A DNA stretch of 64,000 bases from Doryteuthis pealeii (Eukaryota; Mollusca; Cephalopoda; Myopsida; Loliginidae). Below, piece by piece: positions 38,301-50,836 of the stretch. Within the stretch, counting starts at the first letter, position 1; each line of letters begins with the position of its first letter. The notes beneath the pieces were generated by a model, which saw nothing but the letters and a program-made list of their open reading frames with translations, was not told the DNA's origin and made no database searches. A program made the position numbers and the translations under genes. The stretch lies in the NCBI GenBank assembly GCA_023376005.1, contig CM042145.1, positions 14,799,222-14,863,221 of the forward strand, given 5' to 3'.

Positions 38301-41300
38301 GGTTGAAAATTTGTGGCATTTGGCGGGCCAGACTTATTTTGCTGAGGGTGAGGTAAAGGTAAAGGTTGCGCTGGATGAAACCACTCGCTGTTTGACAAAT
38401 AAAGGTGAGCGCTAGAATATCATTCTATTCGCTGGTGATAGGGAGCGCTTGAAAAACGCGTCTCGACTGGTGAAAGCTTATAGGATAAGTGAAGGGAGCG
38501 CTTGAAAAACGCGTCTCGTCTGGTGAAAGCTTATATAAGTGAAGGGAGCGCTTGAAAAACGCGTCTCGACTGGTGAAAGCTTATAGGATAAGTGAAGGGA
38601 GCGCTTGAAAAACGCGTCTCGACTGGTGAAAGCTTATAGGATAAGTGAAGGGAGCGCTTGAAAAACGCGTCTCGACTGTGAAAGCTTATAGGATAAGTGA
38701 AGGGAGCGCTTGAAAAACGCGTCTCGACTGGTGAAAGCTTATAGGATAAGTGAAGGGAGCGCTTGAAAAACGCGTCTCGACTGGTGAAAGCTTATAGGAT
38801 AAGTGAAGGGAGCGCTTGAAAAACGCGTCTCGTCTGGTGAAAGCTTATAGGATAAGTGAAGGGAGCGCTTGAAAAACGCGTCTCGACTGGTGAAAGCTTA
38901 TAGGATAAGTGAAGGGAGCGCTTGAAAAACGCGTCTCTGGTGAAAGCTTATAGGATAAGTGAAGGGAGCGCTTGAAAACGCGTCTCGTCTGGTGAAAGCT
39001 TATAGGATAAGTGAAGGGAGCGCTTGAAAAACGCGTCTCGACTGGTGAAAGCTTATAGGATAAGTGAAGGGAGCGCTTGAAAAACGCGTCTCGTCTGGTG
39101 AAAGCTTATAGGATAAGTGAAGGGAGCGCTTGAAAAACTGGTGAAAGCTTATAGGATAAGTGAAGGGAGCGCTTGAAAAACGCGTCTCGACTGGTGAAAG
39201 CTTATAGGATAAGTGAAGGGAGCGCTTGAAAAACGCGTCTCGACTGGTGAAAGCTTATAGGATAAGTGAAGGGAGCGCTTGAAAAACGCGTCGTCTGGTG
39301 AAAGCTTATAGGATAAGTGAAGGGAGCGCTTGAAAAACGCGTCTCGACTGGTGAAAGCTTATAGGATAAGTGAAGGGAGCGCTTGATGAAAGTGAAGGGA
39401 GCGCTTGAAAACGCGTCTCGTCTGGTGAAAGCTTATAGGATAAGTGAAAGCGCTTGAAAAACGCGTCTCTGGTGAAAGCTTATAGGATAAGTGAAGGGAG
39501 CGCTTGAAAAACGCGTCTCGACTGGTGAAAGCTTATAGGATAAGTGAAGGGAGCGCTTGAAAAACGCGTCTCGCTGGTGAAAGCTTATAGGATAAGTGAA
39601 GGAGCGCTTGAAAAACGCGTCTCGGACTGGTGAAAGCTTATAGGATAAGTGAAGGGAGCGCTTGAAAAACGCGTCTCGTCTGGTGAAGCGCTTGAAAAAC
39701 GCGTCTCGTCTGGTGAAAGCTTATAGGATAAGTGAAGGGAGCGCTTGAAAAACGCGTCTCGACTGGTGAAAGCTTATAGGATAAGTGAAGGGAGCGCTTG
39801 AAAAACGCGTCTCGTCTGGTGAAAGCTTATAGGATAAGTGAAGGGAGCGCTTGAAAAACGCGTCTCGACTGGTGAAAGCTTATAGGATAAGTGAAGGAGC
39901 GCTTGAAAAACGCGTCTCGTCTGGTGAAAGCTTATAGGATAAGTGAAGGGAGCGCTTGAAAAACGCGTCTCGACTGGTGAAAGCTTATAGGATAAGTCTT
40001 GAAAAACGCGTCTCGTCTGGTGAAAGCTTATAGGATAAGTGAAGGGAGCGCTTGAAAAACGCGTCTCGTCTGGTGAAAGCTTATAGGATAAGTGAAGGGA
40101 GCGCTTGAAAAACGCGTCTCGACTGGTGAAAGCTTATAGGATAAGTGAAGGGAGCGCTTGAAAAACGCGTCTCGTCTGGTGAAAGCTTATAGGATAAGTG
40201 AAGGGAGCGCTTGAAAAACGCGTCTCGTCTGGTGAAAGCTTATAGGATAAGTGAAGGGAGCGCTTGCGCAAAAAACGCGTCTCGTCTGGTGAAAGCTTAT
40301 AGGATAAGTGAAGGGAGCGCTTGAAAAACGCGTCTCGACTGGTGAAAGCTTATAGGATAAGTGAAGCGCTTGAAAAACGCGTCTCGACTGGTGAAAGCTT
40401 ATAGGATAAGTGAAGGGAGCGCTTGAAAAACGCGTCTCGTCTGGTGAAAGCTTATAGGATAAGTGAAGGGAGCGCTTGAAAAACGCGTCTCGTCTGGTGA
40501 AAGCTTATAGGATAAGTGAAGGGAGCGCTTGAAAAACGCGTCTCGTCTGGTGAAAGCTTATAGGATAAGTGAAGGGAGCGCTTGAAAAACGCGTCTCGTC
40601 TGGTGAAAGCTTATAGGATAAGTGAAGGAGCGCTTGAAAACGCGTCTCGTCTGGTGAAAGCTTATAGGATAAGTGAAGGGAGCGCTTGAAAAACGCGTCT
40701 CGTCTGGTGAAAGCTTATAGGATAAGTGAAGGGAGCGCTTGAAAAACGCGTCTCGTCTGGTGAAAGCTTATAGGATAAGTGAAGGAGCGCTTGAAAAACG
40801 CGTCGTCTGTGAAAGCTTATAGGATAAGTGAAGGGAGCGCTTGAAAAACGCGTCTCGACTGGTGAAAGCTTATAGGATAAGTGAAGGGAGCGCTTGAAAA
40901 AGCGACTCGCCAGGTAGACGGCCCCTTGATAAGTGACTTTCGTCATGGGGTTTAATTTTGGCGCCAATGTCATATATTGGTGATTCGCCCTCTGGTGCCA
41001 GGGGGAGATAATTCAACTCTAATTTTTCCGACAATATTAGCAGAAAGAAGGGGGATTTTGGTGCATGGAGAATAGACTTACTGTTGGAAGACGTTATGTA
41101 TTAAACGGTAATACAGGTAATAAACTTGTGAAAAGTGTTTAGTTCCAGTTAAGTCACAAATGATTGGCATACAGTCCCGAGTCAATAAAGACTACACAAT
41201 ATAATTCAGCACTGAATCCAGAAAGGGAAAAATTTCAAATAGGCAAAATTCAAATAGTAAATCCAGCATCGGCAAGATGTATTTTCCTTTGAGGAAACGT

Positions 41301-44300
41301 CGCATTAAAAAGCTTCCATTAGTTAGGTTATTTTGATTAGAAGATGTGGGAATTTATTAACGGTTTCCCATATAAACCGAGAGAAAGGAAAAAGGACATA
41401 AGACAAATAGATATTTCAAAAGAGGTTTTATCGTGCGTATCAACAGGTTGCTAAAAACATATTTCTTTTAGCGGTCATAACCATTTTAAATTACATTAAA
41501 CACTTATTTTCATAGTTCACTTATCTGGTGCTGTAAAGGTTTTATTAGAGCGTCGTTATAGTTTTAGGGTTCTTCTATACTGGTCATTCGTCTCTCAATA
41601 GAAGTGATGTTATGTTTCTTCAGCCGAGCAATCAAGAGGCAGTATGTTCTGTATTGTCAGTCGTCCTGTTAAGCGGCTTTGTCTGTTCGTTAAAAATTCC
41701 TTATATAGGGCTCTTGCCCGTTTGTTTTTACTTCCGGGTTCACTTCTTCCGGATTCATTTATTTTTCATAAAGATTCATTTTCCCCAGAATGCAAGATCC
41801 ATGGTTAGTTATTTCCGGCAGGAAGTTGTTTATGGCATATACCAAGTCAATCCAACACTTCGCTTTCAAATATTTGAAAATAAACGGACGATTTTTGCAA
41901 TTATATTGTATCTGACAAAAACAGATTCTACAAATTGTGTGATACTATTTCTGAACGACATACTTTTATCTAAATAAGCATGAAAATATTTTGTAAATAA
42001 AAACTATTTTTATTTAAATAAACATAATTGCATTTCTCTTCTGATTAAGTAAAAACTATTTTAGTATAAAAACGTCTTTCGTCTTTTTTTAAATCATCAT
42101 AAGTGCTGAAAAATATTCATGAATTTCTGATTAAAAAGCATTTATTTAAAAAAGATTTTGCTATTGAATTTTAATTTGATTAAGTGTACCAACCATCTAT
42201 TTATTTAATTTATTGTGAGTTCAACATCTCCATAAAATTCTGATTAAGATCATTTGTTTACAAAAATTTGGAAGCGAAACTTACCGGTGACGAGTTAAAA
42301 TATGAACCTTTCCTGAAGTTGATGATTTGGGGTGCTTATTGGTTACTTGGTCCGACCATTTTACGACACAATTTTCTCGAACGTCTCAGAGTTTACATTT
42401 GGTTCTCTGTATTGTCTATTTAGTACCTCTACAGTTGAACAAATGTTAGATTCACTTTAAATTTAGCTGCTATAAATTCCCTAAAGTTAATGGTTATTAT
42501 ACACGAGAGATGTTGGGTGTGTAGGGCCGGTTTAGTTCAGTCGGTAGAGCGTCCGTCTAGGAACAGCAAAGTTTCGGGTTCGATACTGGCCCTCACCAAC
42601 TCAGGGATATGTGCGGTAAAGTGAAGAGCTGATGGTAGATGTGGCGCTCCACCCCAGACGCAAAAATAACCTTCTTGGTCTGGCGCTTGTGAAAAGTGAA
42701 TAGACTTCTTCGCTGTCTGGCTGATACCAACTTTAGGCCACCCCGACGACTTTACAAGAATGCGTGTTATACACGATTAATTACAGTAAATAGTAAAAAA
42801 GAAAAAGAAAAAGATCAGTTATCGTTTCACTCACCAATGTTACCAAAAACATCTTTAGTCCTTGATGGTAAACTTCTTTCGAGGCTAAAACCAGATATAT
42901 TCCTGCTCCAATTACAGACAACACCTCCAACGGTAATCGGATCTAGAGACGAGAAAAATTTCAATTATCATTCAATTAAAAAAAGAAGAAAAAAAAGTGA
43001 CGTTTAAAATGAACGCTTTATATAATTCATTTCATTACCTTTTGTATCTCTTTGCACCAAATAGTAAAACGGTGGAAGGTAAGGAATGTAATCCCCGCAG
43101 AAGAAATAAACCATTTTACTTACATAATCATAGCTCGTCTCAGGATACAGTAAATAACAGTCATTTATTGGTGCATTTTCTATGTAGATCTTTTTCTTGC
43201 ACTTATCATTTTCAATAAGTTGTGTTACATTGCCATTCAACCTGGGGTCAGCCCAGGTCTTAGGGCAAAAGCCCCGGCAAATATGAGAAAATAAAGTGTA
43301 AAAAAGAAGAACCTCCGATAAAATCTGGAAAAAGAGAAGAAAGAAAAATGAGACAACTATTTTGGATGTAACGCATAAGATTCAACAAAATAGAAAGAGA
43401 AGGGGTTTTATCAAAAATATATGTTATCCCTCTAACGTTAATGGGCGATTCCAATTGTGTGAAGAATGGTTATGGCCCAAAATCAGGCGGGAATCGCAAA
43501 AAGGGGGGGGGGTCACAGAAGCAAACAGGCAGAAGCTGATAACCCCCTACTAGCAGGCAGACGGGCATTTTGAGCCCCCCCCCCCCGGGTAGGCACGAGG
43601 GAAGCAGCAAAGTCAAGAATCCTGAAATAATGTGAAGCAGCGATGAGAAGTCTGAACAAGAATTGACCACAAAAGATAATTGTTTCTATATAAATTGAAC
43701 TTATTACCCTTTATATTTTTCTCACGTTCGTCTCGGAAATGGATATGTGGAACCGGTCTGATTTTCGGTTCGTCTTTAACAAATGAGCGAAGTCTTTCAA
43801 AGTGAACACTTTCGGTTGCGTTATTAAAAGAGTTCCGACAGATTACGACACTTTAGTTGTTGCCTGTTCAGTTACAAGTCTTATTCACACGAACAGTAAA
43901 ATAATAGTCAGGTAGATAAGAAGGTGGGCTGGGAAAAAATTGTTACCAATCTAAATTTGGTATTTTTTGAAAGCTTAGGGTATCCTCTTTTTAAAATTTT
44001 AAAACTCCTGTTTTCGAACCCCCTCGAGGAATTTTTTTTTATTGCGGGGGGAGTATGCAAACCAGATCTATAAGATCTCTTTTATGCGTGTATTGCAATC
44101 ACTTGACAAATGACTTTAAAACTAGCAGTACTTTTTTGAGAGTGCAACTAAGTTGAGAAATATATTAAAGTTTAAAATTTACTAAATCAAATTGAAAAAA
44201 TAATTAAATAATGAATTTTAAGAATAGAACAAAATTTCAAAAGTGAAATAAGTAAAATTATTTAAAAAAATAAAGATAAAGAATATAAATGAGGGTTTGC

Positions 44301-45354
44301 AAAGGAGACTGGAGCAATTGGAGATCGTTTATAAGTAACTAGCAGCGGCTACCCGGCGTCGCCGGGTAGAGGGGGATTTTTTTAAAGTTAGTCCCGCAGA
44401 TCCATTATTACTGAATCGTGAGTTGAATCCTCGTGGGATGCCCCATTTAAATCCCTATGTAAAAAAATAGACCTTGCATTGATCCAGCTACTCTGAAAAG
44501 AAATGTTAATGTCAACTATCTAAAGTACTAAATGAAAAAAAAATCCATGCTGTTATCACTTAAATTTTAATTTTTAATTATCTTCACGAATATAAATTAA
44601 AATCGCTATTATTTTTGCTAAAAAAACAAGCCCTGGTGATATTTAATGTTTATATATATTTACTTAATCGTTAATTGTTTTATTTTTGAAGTTTCCTCCG
44701 GACATACACATATACACAACTTCCCTTTATATATGTACTAGCAGCGGCTACCTGGCATCGCCTGGATAGAGGGGGATTTTTAAAGTTAGTCCCGCAGATC
44801 CATTATTACTGAATCGTGTATATAATTCTCATGGGATGCCCCATTTAAATCCCTATGTAAAAAAATAGATCTTGCATTTATCCAGCTACTCTGAAAATAA
44901 ATGTTAATGTCTACTATCTAAAATATTAAATGAAAACAAAATCCATGCAGTTATCACTTAAATTTTATTTTTTAATTATCTTCACGAATATGAATTAAAA
45001 TCTCTATTATTTTTGCTCAAAAACCAAGCCCTGGTGATATTTAATGTGTATATATATTTACTTTGTCGTTAATTGTTTTATTTTCGAAGTTTCCTCCGGA
45101 CATACATATACACACAACTGCCATTTATATATGTATGTTCAAATCCTGGACGAGGCAATTATTTCACTTAGCGCTAATACCCTTGGAAAAGGTATGAATC
45201 CTACTCTCCCTCTAGCTATGGGTAAATAGTAGGGCAGACTGGGATCTTTAACTATGGTTAGGTAACCAGTCTAGGAGAAGGAAAACTCTGAATTCAAACC
45301 TGTTGAACCCCGTTTAAGAAATTGACCTTGTGTCGTATCCTGCTCGTGCGGGGG

Positions 45355-45386
<32 letters not shown>

Positions 45387-47572
45387 GATAAGAAAAGAAG
45401 AGGACGAGAAAAAATATCTGAGTAAAAATAGGATTAAAAGAATAAAAGAGAAGAGGAGAAAGTGGGGATGGTGAGAGATGAGATATAAAGGGGGGGGGCA
45501 GATTATCCTTACCGATAACGGGCAAATGTGCGCCATTTTTCTTCGAGAAGACTAAATATGATCCCGTCCATCATGAAAAGATGTTCCTCTTTGTCCTGTA
45601 AACAGAAAATGAATGAAAGTTAATCACATCTTTAACTGTCGATCCTTTAAAAAAAAAAAAAGAAAGAAAAAATGATATTAATCTTTGCTTGAATATTTTG
45701 GGTATATAAGGTGTGCTGAAGTCCACCACTTAAACTTAAAGACTCTGCGTGGGCGCGTGGATTTAAGCCAGCCAATCAACAGCTCGAATACGTGGTTAGT
45801 TGACTATTTAATCGCCGATCTTGAGAGCCGTTCATTTGCACGTGTTCGACACGGACGAACGGGTCTGCAACCAAGGACTCTGCTTAACTAAAGGATCCTA
45901 CCCAACACTAAGGAACACCGAGGAACAACCAAAGGATTCTTTACTAAGGATCGGCATTTGTTTAACACAAGGGATCTCCACAGTAAAGTACTCTCACCTG
46001 CAGCCTAAAAATGGCGATAAAAATCGTAATAATCTTTGTTAGTTTTTACCAACCAAAATATTCCCTCTGGCTACTGCCTGTATGTCACGTCTCCAGAACG
46101 ATATAGTAAATTACTACGCGACATGTTCTAGGCACCACCAAAAATTGGCACGCAATTCGTTTTCTCTTTGTCTTTATTCCTTCTTATATATTCAGTTCAG
46201 TGAAGTAAACAAACGTGTAACTACGTGTGTCCATTACGTCCGTAAAATACGTCCTATGTTCTCATTTTTACTAACACTTTACTAACCCTAAACCATTTCC
46301 TACCAACAGGTTATGTGCCCAGTCATTCAACAATCTTACATCAAATCTAAAAATAGAGCATACATTACAGACATTCAGGGGGGTCCCGTTGCGTAGTGGC
46401 AAACGTATTGGACGGTGACATCGTAGCAACCGAGTTTGAACTCCAGTCGCACTATTACGTTCACATTCGGACTAATACCTTTGGGAAAGGTGTGAATCCC
46501 CTCATCCCCCTAGGTTATAGGTTGAATAGTACCATTATTGTTCTTCAACAAAGCCCTATTGCCCTTATGGCAAGCCCCAACCCCTTTTTATCATATGGGT
46601 GCTAGAAGGCGGTGGCTGCGGGTCTACATGTCCTGGGAATGACGTTAAACTCTATCTGATGGTGAGGTTCCAGTTCTGGAGGTTTGGGGAATGTGGAGCA
46701 CCCCTTCATCACCATTGCTCCCTGGTCCACTCTGACCCGGAGTGGTAATACCTGTTAGGGTCCCATCTATGGGTTAAATAGAAAAATGTATTTATAAAAA
46801 AATTGTATTATCCATTAAGAATTGATTCATTTCAAAACTTTATCGGCATTAAATGACCCACTGAGGTTGATATGCCGTAAAACAAACAAACAAACAAATC
46901 TTCTACAAAGATAGCTTTGGCATTAAATGACCCTCGAAGGTTGATATGCCATTAAACATAGAAACCAACCAACAGACTCCCAGGCGTCACTTTTAGCGGG
47001 AGAATCAACCTCATGCAGACAAGAAGACTCGCAAACCGAGTATGGAATTACGAAACTACAATATAAAACGGAAAATATTGGACCGGCCCAGACCATACAT
47101 TAATGGATCCAAAAGATGTGAACTATGCTCTGCCGAAAAATTGTGAATCCTACAAGGACTAGCTTCCACGTGCAAAACACCTAAACGCAAAATCGGAAAT
47201 ATTCAGAGCTTACCCACACAGAAAGAAAAAAAAAAAACATTTGCTGAGCTCTTGGACTGAGGAAACAACAATACAAGATTAACCACCATAAAAGGAAAAA
47301 AAAAAAGATATTTCCAAGTATTATATTTATCATCATGCACGCACGAGGGTAAGCGCGTTGACGAATACCGCGAGAATAGTTCAACGCTATTACATAACGG
47401 AATATAAATTTTGATGTCATTTTTCCAACAGCTTTGTCTGAAGATAAGCTGCTAATGAGCTTATCTGAAACCAGCGGTAACAAAAGCCTTTGATTGCATA
47501 GCTTACCATGATAGATATAACTCTTACGCGGGTTATCGAGCACTTTATTTTCCGTCCTCCCATACGAAATAA

Positions 47573-47641
<69 letters not shown>

Positions 47642-47840
47642 GTTACAATAAGATATACATAATCTGATGACCGAGAAAAATGCAAGATTTTTGTTTTGAA
47701 CTCATATGACTTTTGTCTCCGCTCTTAACAACACGGATTATAAACAAGTTCTGGTGATGATTTTCTTAAAATCGAAATATTGTTCAATATCAGCTATGTT
47801 ATAAAATATTTTCACTTTAACAGCATTTTGTGGTGTTTTC

Positions 47841-47887
<47 letters not shown>

Positions 47888-48090
47888 TATATCCTAAAGA
47901 AAAGAAAAGAAGAAAATCACAAAATTTAATCGATACTTACACCGTATACAATCAGACTCAGTGTAGAATTGGTATTGATCTCTCCTGTTTCTGAGATCGT
48001 GTCAATTTCTTTTAGCGGATATCCTGCACACGTGACCTCGCCGTATTCCCAGTACTGTTGTCTTTGCAGGTTAATTATATGGTCATACAT

Positions 48091-48133
<43 letters not shown>

Positions 48134-48435
48134 CAACAAAACAGGAAATGTAGACTGTGCGATGGCAGAGATGAGACTGTAAACCATGTATTAAGTGAAT
48201 GTAGCAAACTAGAACAAAGGGAATACAAAACTAAGCATGACTAGGTTGGGAAGGTGATCCGCTGGGAATCATGAAAAAAATTAAATTTTGACCATACAAC
48301 AAAATGGTATATGCATAAACCAGAATCTGTTCTCGAGAATGAAACGCATACAATTCTCTGTGACTTCGAGATAAAGACAGATCACTTTATTCCAGCCATA
48401 AGACCAGACCTAGTGTTGATTAACAACAAACAAAC

Positions 48436-48469
<34 letters not shown>

Positions 48470-48809
48470 CGTTTCAACTGGTGGACTTTGCGGTTCCAGC
48501 AGATCACAGGGGAAGCTGAAGGAAATGAAAAGATGGAAAATACCTGGACCTTGCCAGAAAAAGCTGTGGAATATGAGAGTGAAAGTGATACCAATTGTAG
48601 TTGGTGCACTTGGAACGGTCCCAATAAACTTAGAAAAAGACTAGAGGATCTGGAAATCAGAGGAAGAATTGAGACCATCAGACTACTGCACCGCTGCAAT
48701 CGGCTAGAATACTCAGAAGAGTCCTGGAGACTTGAGGAGACTTGTTGTCACTCAGCCTCCAGTGAAATACCATCAGTAACGCTGATGTGAACAACTCAAA
48801 AGGAGTGGA

Positions 48810-48851
<42 letters not shown>

Positions 48852-50569
48852 TAACAAGAATATAATTTGTCATCTAGTGGATTTTGCCGTCCCTTTAGAC
48901 CACAGAGTGAAAATGAAAGAAAACGAAATGAACGAAAAATACTTGGACCTTGCCAGAGAACTGAAAGAAAAAAAAAAAAAAAAAAACCTAACAAACAAAA
49001 AACTGTGGAAAATGAGAGTAAAGGTGGTACCAACTGAAGTTGGTGCCCTTGAGATGGTTCCCAAAGGTTTGGAAAAAAGACTAGAAGAATTGGAAATCGG
49101 AGGAATAATCGGGACCATCCAACCAACAACATTGTTCAATCGGCTAGAATACTCAGAAAAGTCCTAGAGACCCAAGGAGACTTGCTGTCACTCAGGCTCC
49201 AGTTAAAGACCACGATGATACGTTATTTTGTGAAATGGTTTCATTTACCAACACCCGTACCCCCCCCCCCCAAAAAAAAAACAAAAAAAAAACAATGGTC
49301 TTAACGGCGAGCTTAATGACGCCAAGAACAGCATTTAAGCGATTATTGAATAATTAATTTAAATATTTATCTAATAAGGATGTGTTCCATGTAATTGATT
49401 GTACCCCCCCCCCACACACACACAAAAAAAAATACATTAAGTGCCCTGAATACAGTAAAGCTTGATTTTGTTCTTTTTCTAATAGATGCAGTCGTTCCTT
49501 CGTACGTGATGATTGGTTAGAAATACGGTTAACGCTTTGTTTTGTCATTCATAAAAATCTGATACCCCAGAATTATAGACATCAATATTTACTCATATTT
49601 CTTTAGCACCAACGTTTTCTATATTGATTTATGCTGTGTCCTTAAAAGGGATACAATCAAACAAGGTTGTAGTAGAGTAGAAGGATCAGTCAACATGTTC
49701 GTAGATTCAAGATAAAGGGTTTTATTGCAGAGAGATACAATAAGACAGACAAGAATAGTGAGGCACGCTACTAATCCTAAGAGCATCGATATGAGATTAA
49801 GAATTCCATAATGATAGTTTAAAAAGTCTGCCAAACCTGGGGTCTAAAATATGGATAATGAAAAAAAATGGGGGTGCCAGGAGTAGTATATCACATTCCA
49901 TATACATTCATTTGTTACCTTCTTGTTGTGTCCTTATAAGGGATAGAATCAGACAAGGTTGCAGTCGAGTGGAAGGAATAGTCAACACGTTCGTAAATTC
50001 AAGATAGAAGGTTTTATTGCAGAGAGATACAATAAGACAGACAAGGAATAGTGAGGTACGCTACTAATCCTCGAAGCCAGTCTAGTATAATGCCGTACTT
50101 ACTATATATATATATATTTATTTACCAACCTCTCCGCACGAGCAGGATGCGACACAAGGTCAATTTTTTAAGCGGAGTTTAACAGGTTTGAATTTAGAGT
50201 TTTCCTTCTCCTAGACTGGTTATCTAGCCATGGTTAAAGAGTCCAGTCCACCCTGCTATTTACCCATAGCTGGAGGGAGAATTGTATTCATACTTTTCCC
50301 GAGGGTATTAGCGCCATGTAAAATGCCAACAGTTTCGTCTAGGAATTGAACTCGCGTTGACGAGTCCATTTCCTACGACTCTAACCATTAGACCACGTGC
50401 CTATAGTGCTTACTATATATATATAGTCAAACCACATGGGTGAGAGAGTGTGGAATATAACATTACAACAATTTAATATGATTCTCACTAATAAATATAA
50501 TCCTAATAAACAAATATAAAAACGTAGAAGGTTAAATAGGAGTAAACAATCACTGAAAAGGGATAATTT

Positions 50570-50660
<91 letters not shown>

Positions 50661-50775
50661 TGTTGTTCTGGTTCCAACGGGAGAAAATTAAATATTTTAT
50701 AAAAAAGAAGGTACGCAAAATGGATTATGTTTTTAGAAAAAATGTATTATTTTTATCTTACACACACACACACAC

Positions 50776-50836
<61 letters not shown>

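Larger units (their letters stand above)
37422..42834 (-). other. TRPV intron 7
   Basis: Family C repeat, the 53-bp minisatellite, and a full SINE B. 40920-42520 has no recognised element; a 121-codon open frame at 41612-41977 looks fortuitous. Confidence 0.8.
43325..45512 (-). other. TRPV intron 5
   Basis: G and C runs at 43503-43512 and 43577-43586, the dispersed 160-bp unit, the 398-bp tandem duplication and a SINE A. 44075-44335 shows nothing. Confidence 0.8.
45596..47940 (-). other. TRPV intron 4
   Basis: Family E and family C repeats, microsatellites and a decayed hammerhead arm. 46960-47575 shows nothing recognised. Confidence 0.8.

Noticed and set aside
38441..40911. CRISPR-like array
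   Set aside because: Repeats are contiguous 53-bp units without unique spacers, and the genome is eukaryotic; it is a minisatellite.
41612..41977. 121-codon open frame
   Set aside because: AT-biased, hydrophobic mix without recognised motifs, inside a TRPV intron; likely chance.
43470..43670. Short proline/leucine-rich minus-strand frame
   Set aside because: Produced by G and C runs in intron 5; no homology seen.
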